Positions 1 through 11,841 of a stretch of 28,651 nt of DNA are shown here, in pieces. Position 1 is the stretch's first letter, and every line of letters starts with the position of its first letter. Both the position numbers and the translations under genes were made by a program. The notes beneath the pieces were generated by a model. It did not search any database. It was given only the letters and a program-made list of their open reading frames with translations, and had not been told where the DNA came from. The DNA comes from Ophiosphaerella korrae (lineage: Eukaryota > Ascomycota > Dothideomycetes > Pleosporales > Phaeosphaeriaceae), in the NCBI GenBank assembly GCA_028456385.1, contig JALNQF010000458.1, positions 1 to 28,651 on the forward strand, given 5' to 3'.

Positions 1-700
1 CTCCTTTTAAAGAGTAAATTCCTAGAGCTTAAAAAGAGCTCTAATTAACTAATAATACTTATTAGGTAGTAGTAGTAGTAGCTAGGGTTAAAGAGGTTAA
101 CTATTTTTTATAGTTAAAATCGTTATTTATAGAGTATAGAGCTAAGGTTTTTACTAATTTTAGTATATAATTAAGACCTATATAACTTCTATATATAAAA
201 CGTATTAACTATAAACTTTTTTCTACTACTTCTACTTTACGCTAATAAAATTAAACCTAAAAGTGTTTATATATAGTATAAGAGAAAGTAAAGTTAATAC
301 TACTAAGTAACTTAATAGCGCTAGATCTCTATATAAGTACTTACTATAGATATAGGCTTTGCGATAAGTAGGTTTATTAATATAAGGGACCTAGTAAGCC
401 TAATATTTATAAGTATTAGGAAGTAGGTAGTATAGAGTAGCCTTAGCTAGGAATTTAGTAGCTAGTTATAAATTCTATAATAGTAAACTAGACCTATATA
501 TAACTAGTTATAAGAGAGCGTAGTAGTTATAGCTATAGTAGTAAAGTAGGCCTTAACCTAAAAAGAGTCTTATACTTACTAGCTAAAGTAAACTACTTTT
601 ACTATTTTTTACGCTATAATTTAGCTTTAGCTAGTAGTAAAGTTTTTTAATTATACCTTAGAGGGCTTTTTTTACGCCTACTAATAGCTAAAGTACTTTA
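1..700 (-). pseudogene. Element X, region downstream of pol (no recognisable domain)
   Basis: This is the continuation of the minus-strand X pol towards its 3' end, running off the left edge of the window. No domain can be recognised. CA and TG are practically absent, so it has been RIP-mutated as heavily as the rest of X. A short TAG triplet run lies near 66-80. The X 3' LTR is not recognisable here and should lie left of the window. Confidence 0.5.
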
Positions 701-3700
701 CTAGGTTATATCTTTATTAAAGCTCTATTTTTTAGGTATATATAGAGTTAGTAGTTTAGCTTTCTCTAGGTAGTTCTAGTAAAAGTTAAAGGTAGCTTTA
801 TATTTTATAAATTCTTTTACTAGTTCTTATATAAGTTTATTATAGCTAGTTTAGTAGACTAAGTAGTACTATTCTATATATTTTCTACGCTCTTTAAAGT
901 ATATATCTAAAATAGCTTCTACTAAGTATTCTTTATATATACTACTAGTTTCTTTATTAGTAATAATAATAGAGATTAGCTATAGTAGGTCTTAATCTAG
1001 TAAGAGCTTTTAGTCTCTAGGGCGTAAGAGTTTTAAAGAGAAAACTAGGAATACGCCTTAGTATTTCTTAGAGTAGTACTAGCTTATATACTCTACTATT
1101 ATAGATAACTCTCTTAATAAAGTATAGGCCTACTTATTAGTAGTTTAATTTTAGAGTTAAGTAAGTAGTTTTCTAATTAGCTATACTAATATAGGCTTAG
1201 ATACTAACTTTATATACTAGTCTACTTTAGTAAAAAGTATTAGCTTAGGCTACTTACTTTTATTACGCCTAGAGTATTTTTTTTTAAAGTAGGCTACTAG
1301 GTTACTATAGGCGTTAAGTAGCTTATTAGCTTATATATATTAGTTATATTAGGCTAGGTTTAGTTAGTCTTTATTATTTTTACTAGAGTATATACTACTA
1401 TAGAGGTAATACCCTAGATCTACAAGAAATAGAGTTATCTTAATAGATATATTAATAGTATTATTTACCTAGAACTTAGCTATATATAGCTAGGCTACCT
1501 AGTTATCTTATATATAGTTAATGTATTACCTTAGAAAGATTTCTAAGGCTTAATTTACTTACTTAGTTTAGCTATTAGTTTCTAGGTAGTAAGTAGTTAA
1601 AAGCTTTTATGTAATATAGAGGCGTTTATATATATAGCGCTAGAATTTACTAATAAAAGTTATCTTTCTATTAGATATAATATTTATTAAGACTTTATAA
1701 AGCTTAAAAATAAATATAAAATATTAGGTAACTTCTTTAGGTTTTAAGAACTTATAAGAGAAGAAATAGTATCTTTTTATAAAGTAGTAGTAAATTACTA
1801 GAATATATTTATAAATCTAGCTACTATTTTTACTAGTTAGTAAGGCTTAGATATAGTCTACTAAGATATTAGTCTAGAGTACGTAGGGAATTAGTATAGG
1901 TTAGAAGTAACTAAGTTTACTATCTTATAAGTTCTTTATATAGTAGTAGATTAAGTATATATTATAAAATTACTTAATAGCTTAAAGTATCTTAAGCTAA
2001 TAATAGTACTTATATATTAGATATAGTATACTATAAAGTCTTTTATAGCTTACTAACTAATAGTTATAGTATAAATTAAAGATTTAGTAGTATAAATAAG
2101 CGTTTAAAGAGATATATAGACGTATTTTATTAACTTAAAAGTACTTTTTTTTCTTTAATCTAGTAGAGCTAATATTAGTATATAAGAAGTAGTATCCTAC
2201 TTTATAAAAGGCTTTTAATAGTTTTTACTATCTACTATCTATAGTAGTAAATATAGCTTAGGCTACGTAGTCTTCTAAGTACGCTATATCTAGTAATTCC
2301 TCTATTAGGCGTAGGTTAATAATATATAGTAAGAGTTCTAGGTCTAGTTCTCTATTATAAAGTAGTAGAAAATCTTCTAGTAAGTTTACTAATTTAGGTT
2401 TTATTCTTATAATATAGTAAAAGTAGGTATATATTATAGTAGCTTATTCTAGCGTAAATCTATCTAGCTTTTATAGGTCTATAAGGCTTAGAGCGTAAAT
2501 TACTATATTTAGCGTATATTTTATACTTAGAGCTAGGACTTAAAAGCTTAGGATAATTTAGTTAGCTCTTAATACTTATAGATTAGAATTATCTATAAAG
2601 TAATCCTATAGTTAGTAGCTTAGAGTATCTATAACCTTATTTATATTACTAATTACGTATTTAATATAGAAGTTAAATTAGGATAAAAATAATAACTAGT
2701 AGGCCTAGTAGTAATTAAGCTTTTTAGTTATTATAAAGGTTTCTAAATTATAGTAGTCTATTATAATATAGATTATATATAGACTACTTATAAGCTCTAG
2801 TTTCTATTCTTTAAATACTTAGATTATAGCTATAAGTTCTAGGTTATAGATATTATAATTATATTCTACTAGAGTATATTTTTTTAAAAAGAAGCTAACT
2901 AGATATTAGATTCTATCTTAGTTTAGATAGCTTATTACTCTACCTAAAGCTTATTCTAAAGTATTAGTTTAGATATAGATTAGTTTTAAAGAGTTAAAGT
3001 AAAGTAAAACTACTTTTAGTTAAAAAGTAGCTTTAAATTTATTAAAAGTATTTATATATTTCTAAGTAATTATAAAAGGCTTATACTAGGTTTTTTAAAG
3101 GAGTAGCCTATCTCTTTTAGTAAGTTTAGTAATAACCTTAGACTTAATTAGCTTAGTAAGTAGTAAGATAAAGCTTAAGTAATCTTTAATAAAGTGCTAG
3201 AAAAGTCTAGTATAGCTTAGAAAGCTAGGACTTCTTTAGTAGTCTTTAGTATTTCTTACTCTTAGATAGCTTTAACTTTAGAGAGATTTATTATAATTCC
3301 TTTATTAGAGATAATTATACTTAAAAATTTAACTAAAGTAGTATAGAAGCTAGATTTTTTAAAGTCTATATAAAAGCTTTACTCTTTTAGTTATATAAGT
3401 ACTTTATAAATATACTAGATATAGTCTATTTTATTATTAGAGTATACTAAGATATTATCTATATATATAGTATAGAAGTTATCTAAATATTCTAGTAAGG
3501 CTAAGTTAATAGTACGCTAGAAGGTAGCTAGTATATTAGTAAAGCTAAAGGGTACTACCTTATAAGTATATATACTAAAGTAAGTAATAAAAGTAGTTAG
3601 CTATTTTAAATTTAAAGTAATACGTAAGTAGTAAAAGGCGTATATTACGTTAAATTTAGAGAAAATCTTTACTTTATTTAAGTAGGCTAGTATTTCCTTA

Positions 3701-4000
3701 CAGAATAGAATAAAGTGCTAGTCTTTAATAGTAAATTTATTTAGCTTATAGTAGTTTACGTAAACTTATAAGCTACTATCTAGTTTAGCTATAATTAGTA
3801 AGTTATTCTTAGCTAAAGAGCTATATTTACTAATAAAGCCCTTACTTTCTATTTTTTAGATATATTTCTAGATTACTTTATCTTATTTTCTAGTAAAAAA
3901 GTAAAGTTTAGTGTCTAGGATTTTTATACTAAGATTAAAAGTAATTTCTAGGTTATATAGCTTATAAGGAAAAAGTTCTTTAGTAGCTTTCTTATTAAAA
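700..4000 (-). pseudogene. pol: Element X: RT, RNase H, integrase and chromodomain-like end of a Ty3/Gypsy chromovirus pol
   Basis: Reading the minus strand from 4000 downward gives degenerate Gypsy pol domains in normal order. RT: a line resembling the VDYRKLN/TIKD block near 3760-3700, and YIDNILVYS at 3439-3465, where the second catalytic Asp of YIDD has become Asn. RNase H: VEYNYNIYNLELIAI at about 2826-2869. Integrase core end: a block resembling TAYHPETDGQTERVNQ, read as YYLETNSQTKQVNQ at about 1555-1600. A possible chromodomain with EYLVEAILD lies near 780-960. In-frame TAA and TAG occur throughout and fit former Gln and Trp codons. I counted only about a dozen CA/TG dinucleotides in 1-5716. 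Family assignment is firm; domain edges are approximate. It is dead. Confidence 0.85.
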
Positions 4001-5716
4001 TAAAGTATTAGGTCTTAATATAGTTAGAGTAGTTCTATAGATAAAATATCTTTAAGCTTTACTATAGCTAATAGTTTATAAAATTATATATAATCTACTT
4101 CTTTAGCTACCTTATAGTAGTATACTAGTAGTAGTATTCTATCTAAAGTAAGTACTATAAGTATATATCTATATCTTCTAGTAAAAGCCTTAATTATATA
4201 ATAACTAATAGTTTAAATATCTATTAATAAGTTCTATTTATACTTATTAGAGTACCTACTTAGAAGCCTTATAAGAGTAAATAATAGTTTAAGTACTAGC
4301 TCCTTTAAAGCTATAGTAAGGTAAAATCCTAGCGCACTATAGTATACTACTAAGGAGATTTTATTAGTTATCTAGTAGTACTATTAGTAGTAAATATTAG
4401 AGAATAATAATATTCTATTATAGTAGTTAGGTTTAATAGTATAAGCTTTATACTATAAAAATCTTAGAATAAAGTTAAATTAGCTTATATTTTTAATAAT
4501 ATAGGTAGAAGTCTATTTAATATATATACTTACTTATAAGTAGAACTTAACCTAATACGTAATAGACTTAGATAGAAAGCTATTATATCTTTTATAAATA
4601 ATAAGTTAAAGTAGCTAGATAGTTTGTAATTTTATAGTCTTTTAGGTAAATTTTTTATAAATAAAGTTTACGTTAGCTTTATTATTAGCTAAAGTTCTAG
4701 CTATATAGGGTACTATAAGGTCTTTACCTAAAAAGCTAGTAAATAAGAATTAGTTTAGCTTAGCTCCTATTAGGTTAGTTAGTAGTTTCTTGTACTAAAC
4801 TATTTATATTCTATAAGTAAGTATATAAAATATATCTATACTAGAGGATATACTTTAGTAGTAAATTATACTCTTCTAGTTTATATAATCTTTAGGTTAA
4901 GGCTTTAAGCTTAGAGAATATTGTTTTCTAAATTCTAGTCTAAGTTAGTCTTTAGTTCTAGCTCTATATCTAGTTAAGAGTTATATTTAAAGAATTAGTC
5001 TTTTATTTCTATATCTATTTTAGAGTCTATTACTATATAAGAAGCTATATAGTAGTTTATAGTATTAGTAAGTATTTTAGATCTAGTAGCTTTTATTTAT
5101 TTATAAGTAGTATAGTTTAGCTTTCTAATACCTATCTTTCTATAGCCTTAGTATAAAATTATTTTAGAGTTTTTAGTTTTAATTAAGGTAGCCTTTTTAC
5201 TAGTTAAGTATATTCTTCTAGATATACCTTCTAGTTATAGTTAATAGTATTTTAGTTCTAATAAAGTTATAGCTAGTTCTTTTTTAAAGTTTTATATCTA
5301 TACTCTTAGTTTAGCTCTTATAGGCGCTAGAGTATAAAGCTAGGTTTACTTAAAGCTTATATTTAGGTTATAATTATTTACTTTATTTTTTAATATTAAG
5401 ATTATCTTTTAAATATTAGTAAGGCTATTATAGATACTAAGAGTAGTACTAGTAGCTTCTTTAAGCTAAGGTTATAGCTATAGGTTCTATTATAGTTTAA
5501 AGCTAATATTATTAAATTTAGAAAAGAATTTAGCTTATACTAACTAGGTAGTTTTATAAATTAGTTAATCTAGTCTAAATTTAGCTATTTCTAGAGTTTT
5601 ATAACGTACTTCTCCTAATCCTACTATATCTATATTACTAAATTAGTAGAAAAATATAAAGAAATATATAAATTCTTCTTAGTATAAGTAGGTAATACTA
5701 TTTAAGATAGTAAAGT
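4000..5716 (-). pseudogene. gag: Element X: C-terminal Gag and protease region
   Basis: On the minus strand a long frame, interrupted only by TAA/TAG of RIP type, starts at the E1 boundary and runs from 5711 to about 4900. If E1 and one copy of the 5-bp duplication are skipped, it is in frame with the plus-strand frame that ends at 24845, so this is the second part of the same Gag-like protein. A segment reading GYRKIGIRKLNY near 5140 may be a decayed CCHC knuckle, but its cysteines are gone. Between about 4800 and 4000, where protease is expected ahead of RT, I cannot point to an active-site motif. Base composition is saturated for RIP and changes sharply at 5717. Confidence 0.6.
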
Positions 5717-5975
5717 TGTAAGGGGTCTAGGGCGGAGAGCTATTAGAGTACGCTTAGCGCTGTCGACGAGCTCTACTAGGCTGAGTAACTAGCGCGTGCT
5801 AGCTCTGTCGGCTAGTATATTCCACCGCATACAACTTAGTACAACCCTAAGCGAGTTCGAAGAACTTTAAGCGATAATAACTAGTATATATATTATATAC
5901 TACTGCAATAGCTTAACTAGCTATTAGCCCCTTTTTGTTAGGATTAGCTTAGTAGTATGCTGTCCTTACAAATAG
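5712..5975. repeat. Mismatched 5-bp flanks of E1 (AAAGT / AATAG)
   Basis: E1 is preceded by AAAGT (5712-5716) and followed by AATAG (5971-5975), which do not match each other. AAAGT is the reverse complement of ACTTT at 24841-24845, left of E2. AATAG is the reverse complement of CTATT at 25100-25104, right of E2. Two normal target-site duplications have therefore been exchanged between the two copies. Confidence 0.85.
5717..5970 (-). mobile_element. E1: 254-bp solo-LTR-like unit, TGTAAGG...CCTTACA
   Basis: The unit has perfect 7-bp terminal inverted repeats TGTAAGG/CCTTACA and TG...CA ends. It matches E2 (24846-25099, opposite orientation) over the full 254 bp with three differences, all of RIP/deamination type with the A or T in E1. 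Unlike its surroundings it is rich in GC, CA and TG. It carries no coding capacity and I see no PBS or polypurine tract on either side, so it is best read as a solo LTR of a younger retrotransposon. A short MITE-like DNA element with 5-bp target duplications is the alternative. The strand is arbitrary and set opposite to E2. Confidence 0.8.
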
Positions 5976-8900
5976 TTTGTTTTTTACTAGTTTCTCTAGT
6001 ACTTTGTGTACGTATTATACGTGTTCTTCCTCTATTTCTAAAAATATAAGGATGTTATTTAGGTATATAAATATAAATACGTCTAAGTACTCTCTTAGTA
6101 CTATATTAATCCTTTCTTAGAATGCTGCTAGTGCGTTTGTTAAGCTAAACAGCATAACTAGATATTTGTATAGTCTATACTATATTCTAAACGCTATCTT
6201 CTATTCATCTCCTTTTTTAATTCTAATCTAGTAGTACGCGTTCTAAATATCTAGTTTTATAAAGATTCTTACTCTTTGTAATCTATCTTGCATTCTATCT
6301 ATTTATAGTAGTAGGTATTAGTTCTTGTTTGTAATTGCGTTAGTTTTCCTAAAATCTACGTAGGGTCTCTTATCGCTCGTTCCCTTTTTATCTACGAATA
6401 TAAGTCTATATACTACTAAGGATTTAGATTCCCTTATCTATCCCTTTTTTATTATATTCTAGATAAATATTCGTTTAATTTTAGACTCTTCTTCTGTTTT
6501 CTAGTAGACTAGGCTCTATCTTACGTCTTTACCTTCTACTAGTTCTATCGCTAGGTCCTATAGTTAATATTCTAGAAGGTAATCTTTAGGTTCTATAAGT
6601 TGTTTTTCCTATTTCTTGTATTCTTTAAGGAATTCTCCTTTACAAGTGCTTATGTTAGCTTTTAACGTATCTATTCTATAGTAGTTAATTTTTCTCGTTC
6701 TTTAATTAATCTATAGGTTAGTTATTTGTAACTATAGTATTCCTAGTATTATATCTTGTTTGTTATTAATTATTGTTATATCTATAACTATATTCTTAAT
6801 TGTCATTCCTTCTAGTTTTAATATAGAGGGAACTGTTTTAAATCTAATAGGTTCTTAGAATAGTTTTCCTTTAATCGTGCTTAATTGTCGAGGATATTTC
6901 TTTATTATATACCTTATTCCTTATGTTTCTATAAACTTCTTTAATATAAAGTTTCTTGTAGCTCTACTATTAATTATTAATTGTACTTTTCTTTCTTAGT
7001 AAGTACCTGTTTTTGTAATATATAGGCCTCTTACGCCTTCTAGCTGTTCTTGCTTAGGTATTTTTGTAAACTATCTATCTTTCTTAGGCTATAGGCCTAC
7101 TTTAAGCTTGTGTTCTTCGTGTTTTAGGTATTCGTTGTATATACACTTGTACTATAGTCCTCCTTAGACGCATTTTTTAGATAGTTTTAGACTAGGTCTT
7201 ACTACTACGTATCTATCTTCTAGGATTATTTCCTATCCTTAGATGTCTTCTACTAGGATTACTCTTATATAGTTATAGCCTCTTCTCTATATAGGCTATA
7301 TATTGTTATTTGCTTTAGAGTTTCTATATATAATATAATTCTTGTCTAGGTATAATATCTATAATACTTTAAAGTGTACTAGATGTTTTAGATCTATTAG
7401 TTTATTATCCCCTTCCTAGTACTTATCTCTTCTAGGTGTATCTATTATTAGGATATAGTACACTACTAGTACTCTTAGTATATAGGCTTTATTAATCTAT
7501 TATATTTTTCTTACAAGGTACTACTATTCTTTTTATATAGGCATTCTTCTTACTATAACTATATATTACTTTATCTATTCTTAAAATAGTATAAACTTTA
7601 TTTCCTTAGGATTACGTTCTTTCTAGTCTTCGTACGCTTCCTCTATACTTATAACTATTAAGTATATTTAAACAAATTTCTATTCTTTGTTTTATTCTTC
7701 TATATCTATTATTGTGTAGCTATCGTAGCTATATATATCTAGCTAGGTATACTCTATACCTCTTATACTAACTTATCTCTTGCTTTCTCGCAGTTCTTTA
7801 GAGAAAGCTGTAGTAGTCTCTTTATCTAGTGCTCGTTTTTTAGCCTAGGTCAATAGAGTCTAAGGTTCTTCCCCCTCTAAATCTTCTATCAGTAGGTCTA
7901 TTACATAAGCTATCTCTTCTAGCTATACTTTTATTCTACTTTCTTTTATTATAGCTACTCTATATCTCTATTTCTATAAGAACTATACTACTCTCTATTT
8001 ACTAGAAAGATATATATAGTAGTTATTATTATAACAAAAGGTCTAATAGAGTATTGCATGTTATACTTCTTTGCTCCCTACTACCTTCTCCTAAGGTTTA
8101 GCTTGTACTTTTAGTGCTTCTTTCTTATTCTTAGTTATTTTTAACTAAGTTTCCTTATCTTTTCTTAGGTCTTTACTTCTATAGTCTTTTGCGAAGTGTC
8201 TTAGTTTCCTATATTTATAGTATACTATATCCTTTTTCTTTTATAATTAGTAGTCTTTCGCGTAGTAGCCTTTCTTGCTATAGTTAAAGCACGTAAAGTT
8301 TTTGTTCTTCTTCTTCTTCTTATCTTTATTAGCGTTAAGGATTATAGAGTCTCCTTTATCCTAATTCTAGGTATAACTTCTATACTTGTTCTTCTTCTAT
8401 TCTTAAAGATTGTTGTTAATTTATATTACCTATTATTTTAGGACTTCTAGCGTTTAGGGTTTTTCTATATAAATTATTTTGTATCGGATTTTTAAGTTTA
8501 GTCCTTGTTTAAATTATAATATTAAGGCTAACTTATTCTACTCTATATTTTGCGATAGTTATTTAAACTATAATACGTACTCTAGAATACTCTAGCTTTG
8601 TGTAAGCTTTTCTAGTTGTTCTTTAGCTTATTAGGTAACGTCTATGTCCCTAAATACTACTCTTATTCGTTTAGTAAAGTATTTATAACTTCTAAAGATA
8701 GCTCTTATTTTGTCCTTTTAGGTTATTAGAGCGTATGTTGTATAATCTATCTAGTAGGGTTTAAACTATCTTATCGTATTTTCTTTAAGATACATTCTAA
8801 TATATATTACCTTCTTTTCTTCTATATTAAAGTGTAGTACTTGTACGTCTATCTAGAGTTGTACTAAGGCTATAAAGGGTCTTAGTTTTTCCCTTGTTCT

Positions 8901-9230
8901 ATTAAACTTCTTAAGGACAGGTATCTTAGGTAGTTTCTTTGTTACACTTATTTCTAGTCGTTAGGTAATTAATTCTATCTAGTTCTAGCCTTTAATAATA
9001 GCTTTAATTTGTACTTTATTCTATTTTAAATAGTCTTGTAGTTCCTTGTTCTACGTTTCTAGTGCTTTAATTACTATCTTTATATTCTCTTTATTATTAA
9101 TTAGTTTATTTATGCGATCCTTAATCGTTTCCTATATAGTACTATCTAACTTATAACTACTCTTAGGGGCTTTGCTTGTTAAGCTTTCTACTATCGTGTT
9201 AGCTAGACTATGCGCTACTTACGCTTCGCT
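5971..9230 (-). pseudogene. gag-pol: Gypsy element A/C, 5' half: Gag, protease and first part of RT
   Basis: Reads on the minus strand from about 9225 down to 5971. Gag comes first, with a retrotransposon-gag core including KKLPKIPVLKKFNRTREKL near 8900. A decayed CCHC knuckle follows at 8250-8291 (CFNYSKKGYYAKDY; two Cys and the His have become Tyr, and Gly has become Ser). The protease region (6941-6985) has lost its DSGA motif. The RT carries YLNNILIF at about 6042-6068, both catalytic Asp now Asn. The frame stops at 5971 because E was inserted here; the rest of the protein is at 25103-27313. The uninterrupted copy B shows the same order. TG is kept much more often than CA on the plus strand, so damage is strand-biased. 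Confidence 0.88.
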
Positions 9231-9255
9231 TCTTGCAATAACTAAATCAGCAAGG
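9231..9255 (-). other. Gypsy A/C leader and presumed primer-binding region
   Basis: In element sense the 5' LTR ends in TTATA (former TTACA) and is followed by CCTTGCTGATTTAG. The same leader follows the 5' LTR of element B (CCTTGCTAATTTAG). The position is where a tRNA primer-binding site belongs, but I cannot match it to a specific tRNA. Confidence 0.4.
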
Positions 9256-9686
9256 TATAATAGGCCTCCTATCGTCGACTATAGGTACCTATCTTAGAAG
9301 GGTTAGTAGATTATAAGGTAATAACAAAAGTTTGTATAAAGATCTATAATAACTATAAATAATAGAAGATATTTTGCAACTGTCTTGTATTAGCGTTCCG
9401 TAGTTAAGAGATTAAATTGCTAATACTATCTTAATAATGCGCGTCGCTACTAACTATATACTTGTCCTAATCTATTAATTTGTTACTACTAAGAACAATA
9501 GATTATAGATTACTTTAATCTATAATCTATTAACGCTAAGGGTCTACAGATTATAGATTACCCTAGGTGTCCTAATTATGTGTAGTTTCCTAATCAAGTT
9601 TATATTCTTCGTGTTTGTAAGAACTTAATCCTTTAGTCGTAGGGCTAATTAGTTCTATCTATATTTCTCTTGTTACTGTCGTAACA
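9256..9686 (-). repeat. 5' LTR of Gypsy element A/C (431 bp)
   Basis: 431 bp, the same length as the partner LTR at 27994-28424; the differences between the two that I saw are transitions. On the plus strand it runs from TATAATAGGCC to GTCGTAACA (element sense TGTTACGACAG...). It is joined to the leader and Gag on its left and to target-site copy ATACG on its right, inside the Y LTR. Its U3 part carries a perfect 16-bp inverted repeat (9497-9531). Its other half resembles the LTRs of element B. Confidence 0.92.
9497..9531. repeat. Perfect 16-bp inverted repeat in the U3 of LTR A
   Basis: Arms AATAGATTATAGATTA and its exact complement are separated by CTT. A further related arm follows at about 9550-9562 (CAGATTATAGATTA). 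The copy in the 3' LTR (about 28150-28182) has one mismatch. The repeat is absent from B-type LTRs. It could form a hairpin or be a paired factor site; no function is shown. Confidence 0.7.
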
Positions 9687-9691
9687 ATACG
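9687..9691. repeat. Target-site duplication ATACG of Gypsy A/C (partner CGTAT at 28425-28429)
   Basis: ATACG follows the 5' LTR here and its reverse complement CGTAT follows the 3' LTR at 28425-28429. The empty site, with one ATACG, is visible in the sister Y LTR at 22323-22327. This links the two Gypsy halves as one insertion. Confidence 0.9.
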
Positions 9692-9783
9692 TAGCGTCTT
9701 TATCTAAGTTTAGATAGAGGCCTCTACGCCTTTCTTAGTAGGTTTATTACCTATCCTATTACCTTAATACCTTCTATCTAATA
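9687..9783 (-). repeat. Copia element Y, 3' LTR, inner part (split by Gypsy A/C)
   Basis: 97 bp matching 22323-22419 of the other Y LTR, ending in ATCTAATA (former ATCTAACA). The remaining 87 bp of the same LTR lie inverted at 28425-28511. 97 + 87 minus the 5-bp duplication gives 179 bp, exactly the length of the intact Y LTR. Confidence 0.9.
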
Positions 9784-9797
9784 TACCTCCTTAGCTT
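9784..9797 (-). other. Polypurine tract of Copia element Y
   Basis: In element sense AAGCTAAGGAGGTA lies directly against the 3' LTR. Its position and purine content mark it as the plus-strand primer and fix the minus-strand sense of Y. Confidence 0.7.
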
Positions 9798-11381
9798 AGA
9801 AGTAGTATTACAAGCTATATAGTCTAGTTAATTAGCTTATATAATTAGGCCTTCTAGCTACTCTTATAATAATTTAAGTTTAGCTTCTTTTAGTAGAGCT
9901 TCTTTGCGCTTAATAAGTCCTAATTAATTAAGGAAACTAGCTAATTTATTAGCTAGTAGTACTTTTATAAACCTATCTACAATTATATTATTAGATAGAA
10001 TGTACTCTACTTTAATTATCTTTTAGTTAACTTCTTATTATAGCTAGTAATTATATATATTAACGTACTAGAGCTTAGTTTAAAGCTTAGCAACGTCTTT
10101 ATTTACTAGCTAAATAGTCTAGGTATTGTTATATTTAATTATAATAATTAGATTACTTAATATTACCTAGAGCTTCTTTAGTAATTATAATATAAATATT
10201 ACCTCTTTAGCTACTTATAATAAAGTAAGTAATTCTACTTTTATTATTAACGTAGTAACTATATCTTGTTTACTTACTCTCTAGGTAATAAGACTACTAA
10301 AGAGCTTAATTACGTATCTTTATAAGCTATTCTAGTTAAGCGTATTATCTATAAATAACGCGTTACTAGCTACCTTAAGGCCTTTTTCTTTACTAAGCTT
10401 AAAGGCTAAGGCTTTTATCTACTTAAGGTAGAGGAGTACTTAGTTAGCTACTTCTTAGTAATCTATACTTAGGTTAACTAAAAAGTAAGTAAGTCTTAAT
10501 ATTATAAACACTATATTAGGTTAAGTAGTAACTACTATAAATAGTAGAGAGCTAATCTTTTACTAGTACTTGTTAATCTTAGCTAGCTCTACTAGTCTAT
10601 CTCTAGGCTTAAGCTTAATACTTACTATAAGTATATTATATTAGAGATCTTATTAATCTATAAGCTAACTAATTTTACTAGTATAGGCGGCTTAGGAAAG
10701 TTATATTAATTTCTAGTTATAGTCTTATATTACTTTTATCCTAAGAAACTATTATAAGTTGTCTTTACCTATATATAAGTATTTTTCCTTAATTAGCTTA
10801 ATAGCTTTTATTACTTCTTATTATTACTTTAAATAGTATGTAATAATAATATTATCTATATAGAAGAAGATAATTACTCTATATTTAATTATATAGTATA
10901 GTTCTTAAGAAATCTATTTAAATCTAAGTTAAGCTAATATTACTATAAACTCTTTCTACTAAAGTAATAGTAATATTTGTAGGCTATAAAGTACTTTCTA
11001 TACCTTAAGTAGTATACTAAGCTTTTAGTACTCTTATAGTATCCTTATATAGATTTCCTAATTAATTATAGCGTATATAAAGGTATTAGTAATATTATAT
11101 TACTTTAGTTTAAGGTTGTATTTAGTAGTAATAGCTATAAGTAGCCTAAACAATCGTCTTACTAGCGTTACTACGTACGTATCTTAGGAAGTAATATTAT
11201 ATTATTAGTCTCTTCTTACTACAATCTTTACCTTATACTTAATAAAGTAGTAGTACTTATTAAGTTTGTATATATAGACCTATATATAGTCTAGGATCTA
11301 ATATCTTACTTTTTTAACTAGTCTTACTTAAAGCTTAGTCTAGGACTTTATTTACTTATAGCTTTTAAAGTACATTCTTTT
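9798..11381 (-). pseudogene. pol: Copia element Y: C-terminal pol (RT and RNase H)
   Basis: Minus-strand translation gives the end of a Ty1/Copia polyprotein. RT: FFYIDNIII at about 10857-10880 (former YVDD box, second Asp now Asn). RNase H: LVNKDVAKL near 10100, then a decayed form of the Copia block resembling LRHVDIHNHWLR, then KIIKVEYILSNN at about 9988-10022 and LANKLASFLNQLGL at about 9930-9970. The frame ends soon after, followed by about 100 bp of 3' UTR and the polypurine tract. In-frame stops fit RIP of Trp and Gln codons. It is cut at 11381 by insertion of element B; the rest of pol resumes at 18448. Confidence 0.88.
11377..11381. repeat. Target-site duplication CTTTT of element B (partner 18443-18447)
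   Basis: CTTTT directly precedes the left LTR and directly follows the right LTR, proving that B is one complete insertion, into the RT region of Y. Confidence 0.93.
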
Positions 11382-11841
11382 TGTAATAGGCTTACTAGGG
11401 TCGACTTCCTAATAGCCTAAATAGGTATTAGTAGATTAAGAGGTAATAACAAAAGCTTATATAGTAATCTATAATAGGCTATAAATAATAGAAGATATTT
11501 TACAACTATCTCTATATTGTTGCTTGTAGTTAATAATTAAATTGCTAATACTATCCTAATAATACGTATTACTACTAACTATATAGTAATAATATCTTAG
11601 TAGCTTTATTACTTTGTATTTACTAAGATTGCAAATTTATAAATTTGTTATATAATAGCTTTATAACTTTGTATTTACTAAGATTATAAATTTACAAATT
11701 TATTACGTATCTATATTATAGTTAGCTTCCTAGTTAAACTTATTATCTTATAGGTTGTTACCTTACTTATCCTATACTTTGTTAGTAGCTAAGCGTAGAC
11801 TAATTAGTTTTATCTTGGTTTCTCTTATTACTACTGTAACA
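11382..11841 (-). repeat. 3' LTR of Gypsy element B (460 bp)
   Basis: On the plus strand it runs from TGTAATAGG to CTGTAACA, the same length as the right LTR with transition differences. It contains two 55-bp direct repeats (11601-11655 and 11656-11710), each with an AT-rich AAATTT..AAATTT core. The half near its left edge matches LTR A; the U3 half does not. Confidence 0.93.
11601..11710. repeat. Tandem 55-bp repeats in the U3 of B-type LTRs
   Basis: Two units beginning TAGCTTTAT and sharing TACTTTGTATTTACTAAGAT-like cores. The same pair is found at 18202-18311 in the right LTR and at about 21962-22071 in the solo LTR, so it is a family trait. Tandem U3 repeats often act as enhancer units in retroelements; that role is only inferred here. 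Confidence 0.75.

Noticed and set aside
66..80. TAG triplet microsatellite
   Set aside because: It is only a few units long and is expected by chance where RIP has made TAG and TA so common; a similar run occurs near 18503.
9497..9562. CRISPR-like or tRNA-like repeated palindromes
   Set aside because: There are only three arms with no regular spacers and no cloverleaf; they are part of the U3 of a retrotransposon LTR.
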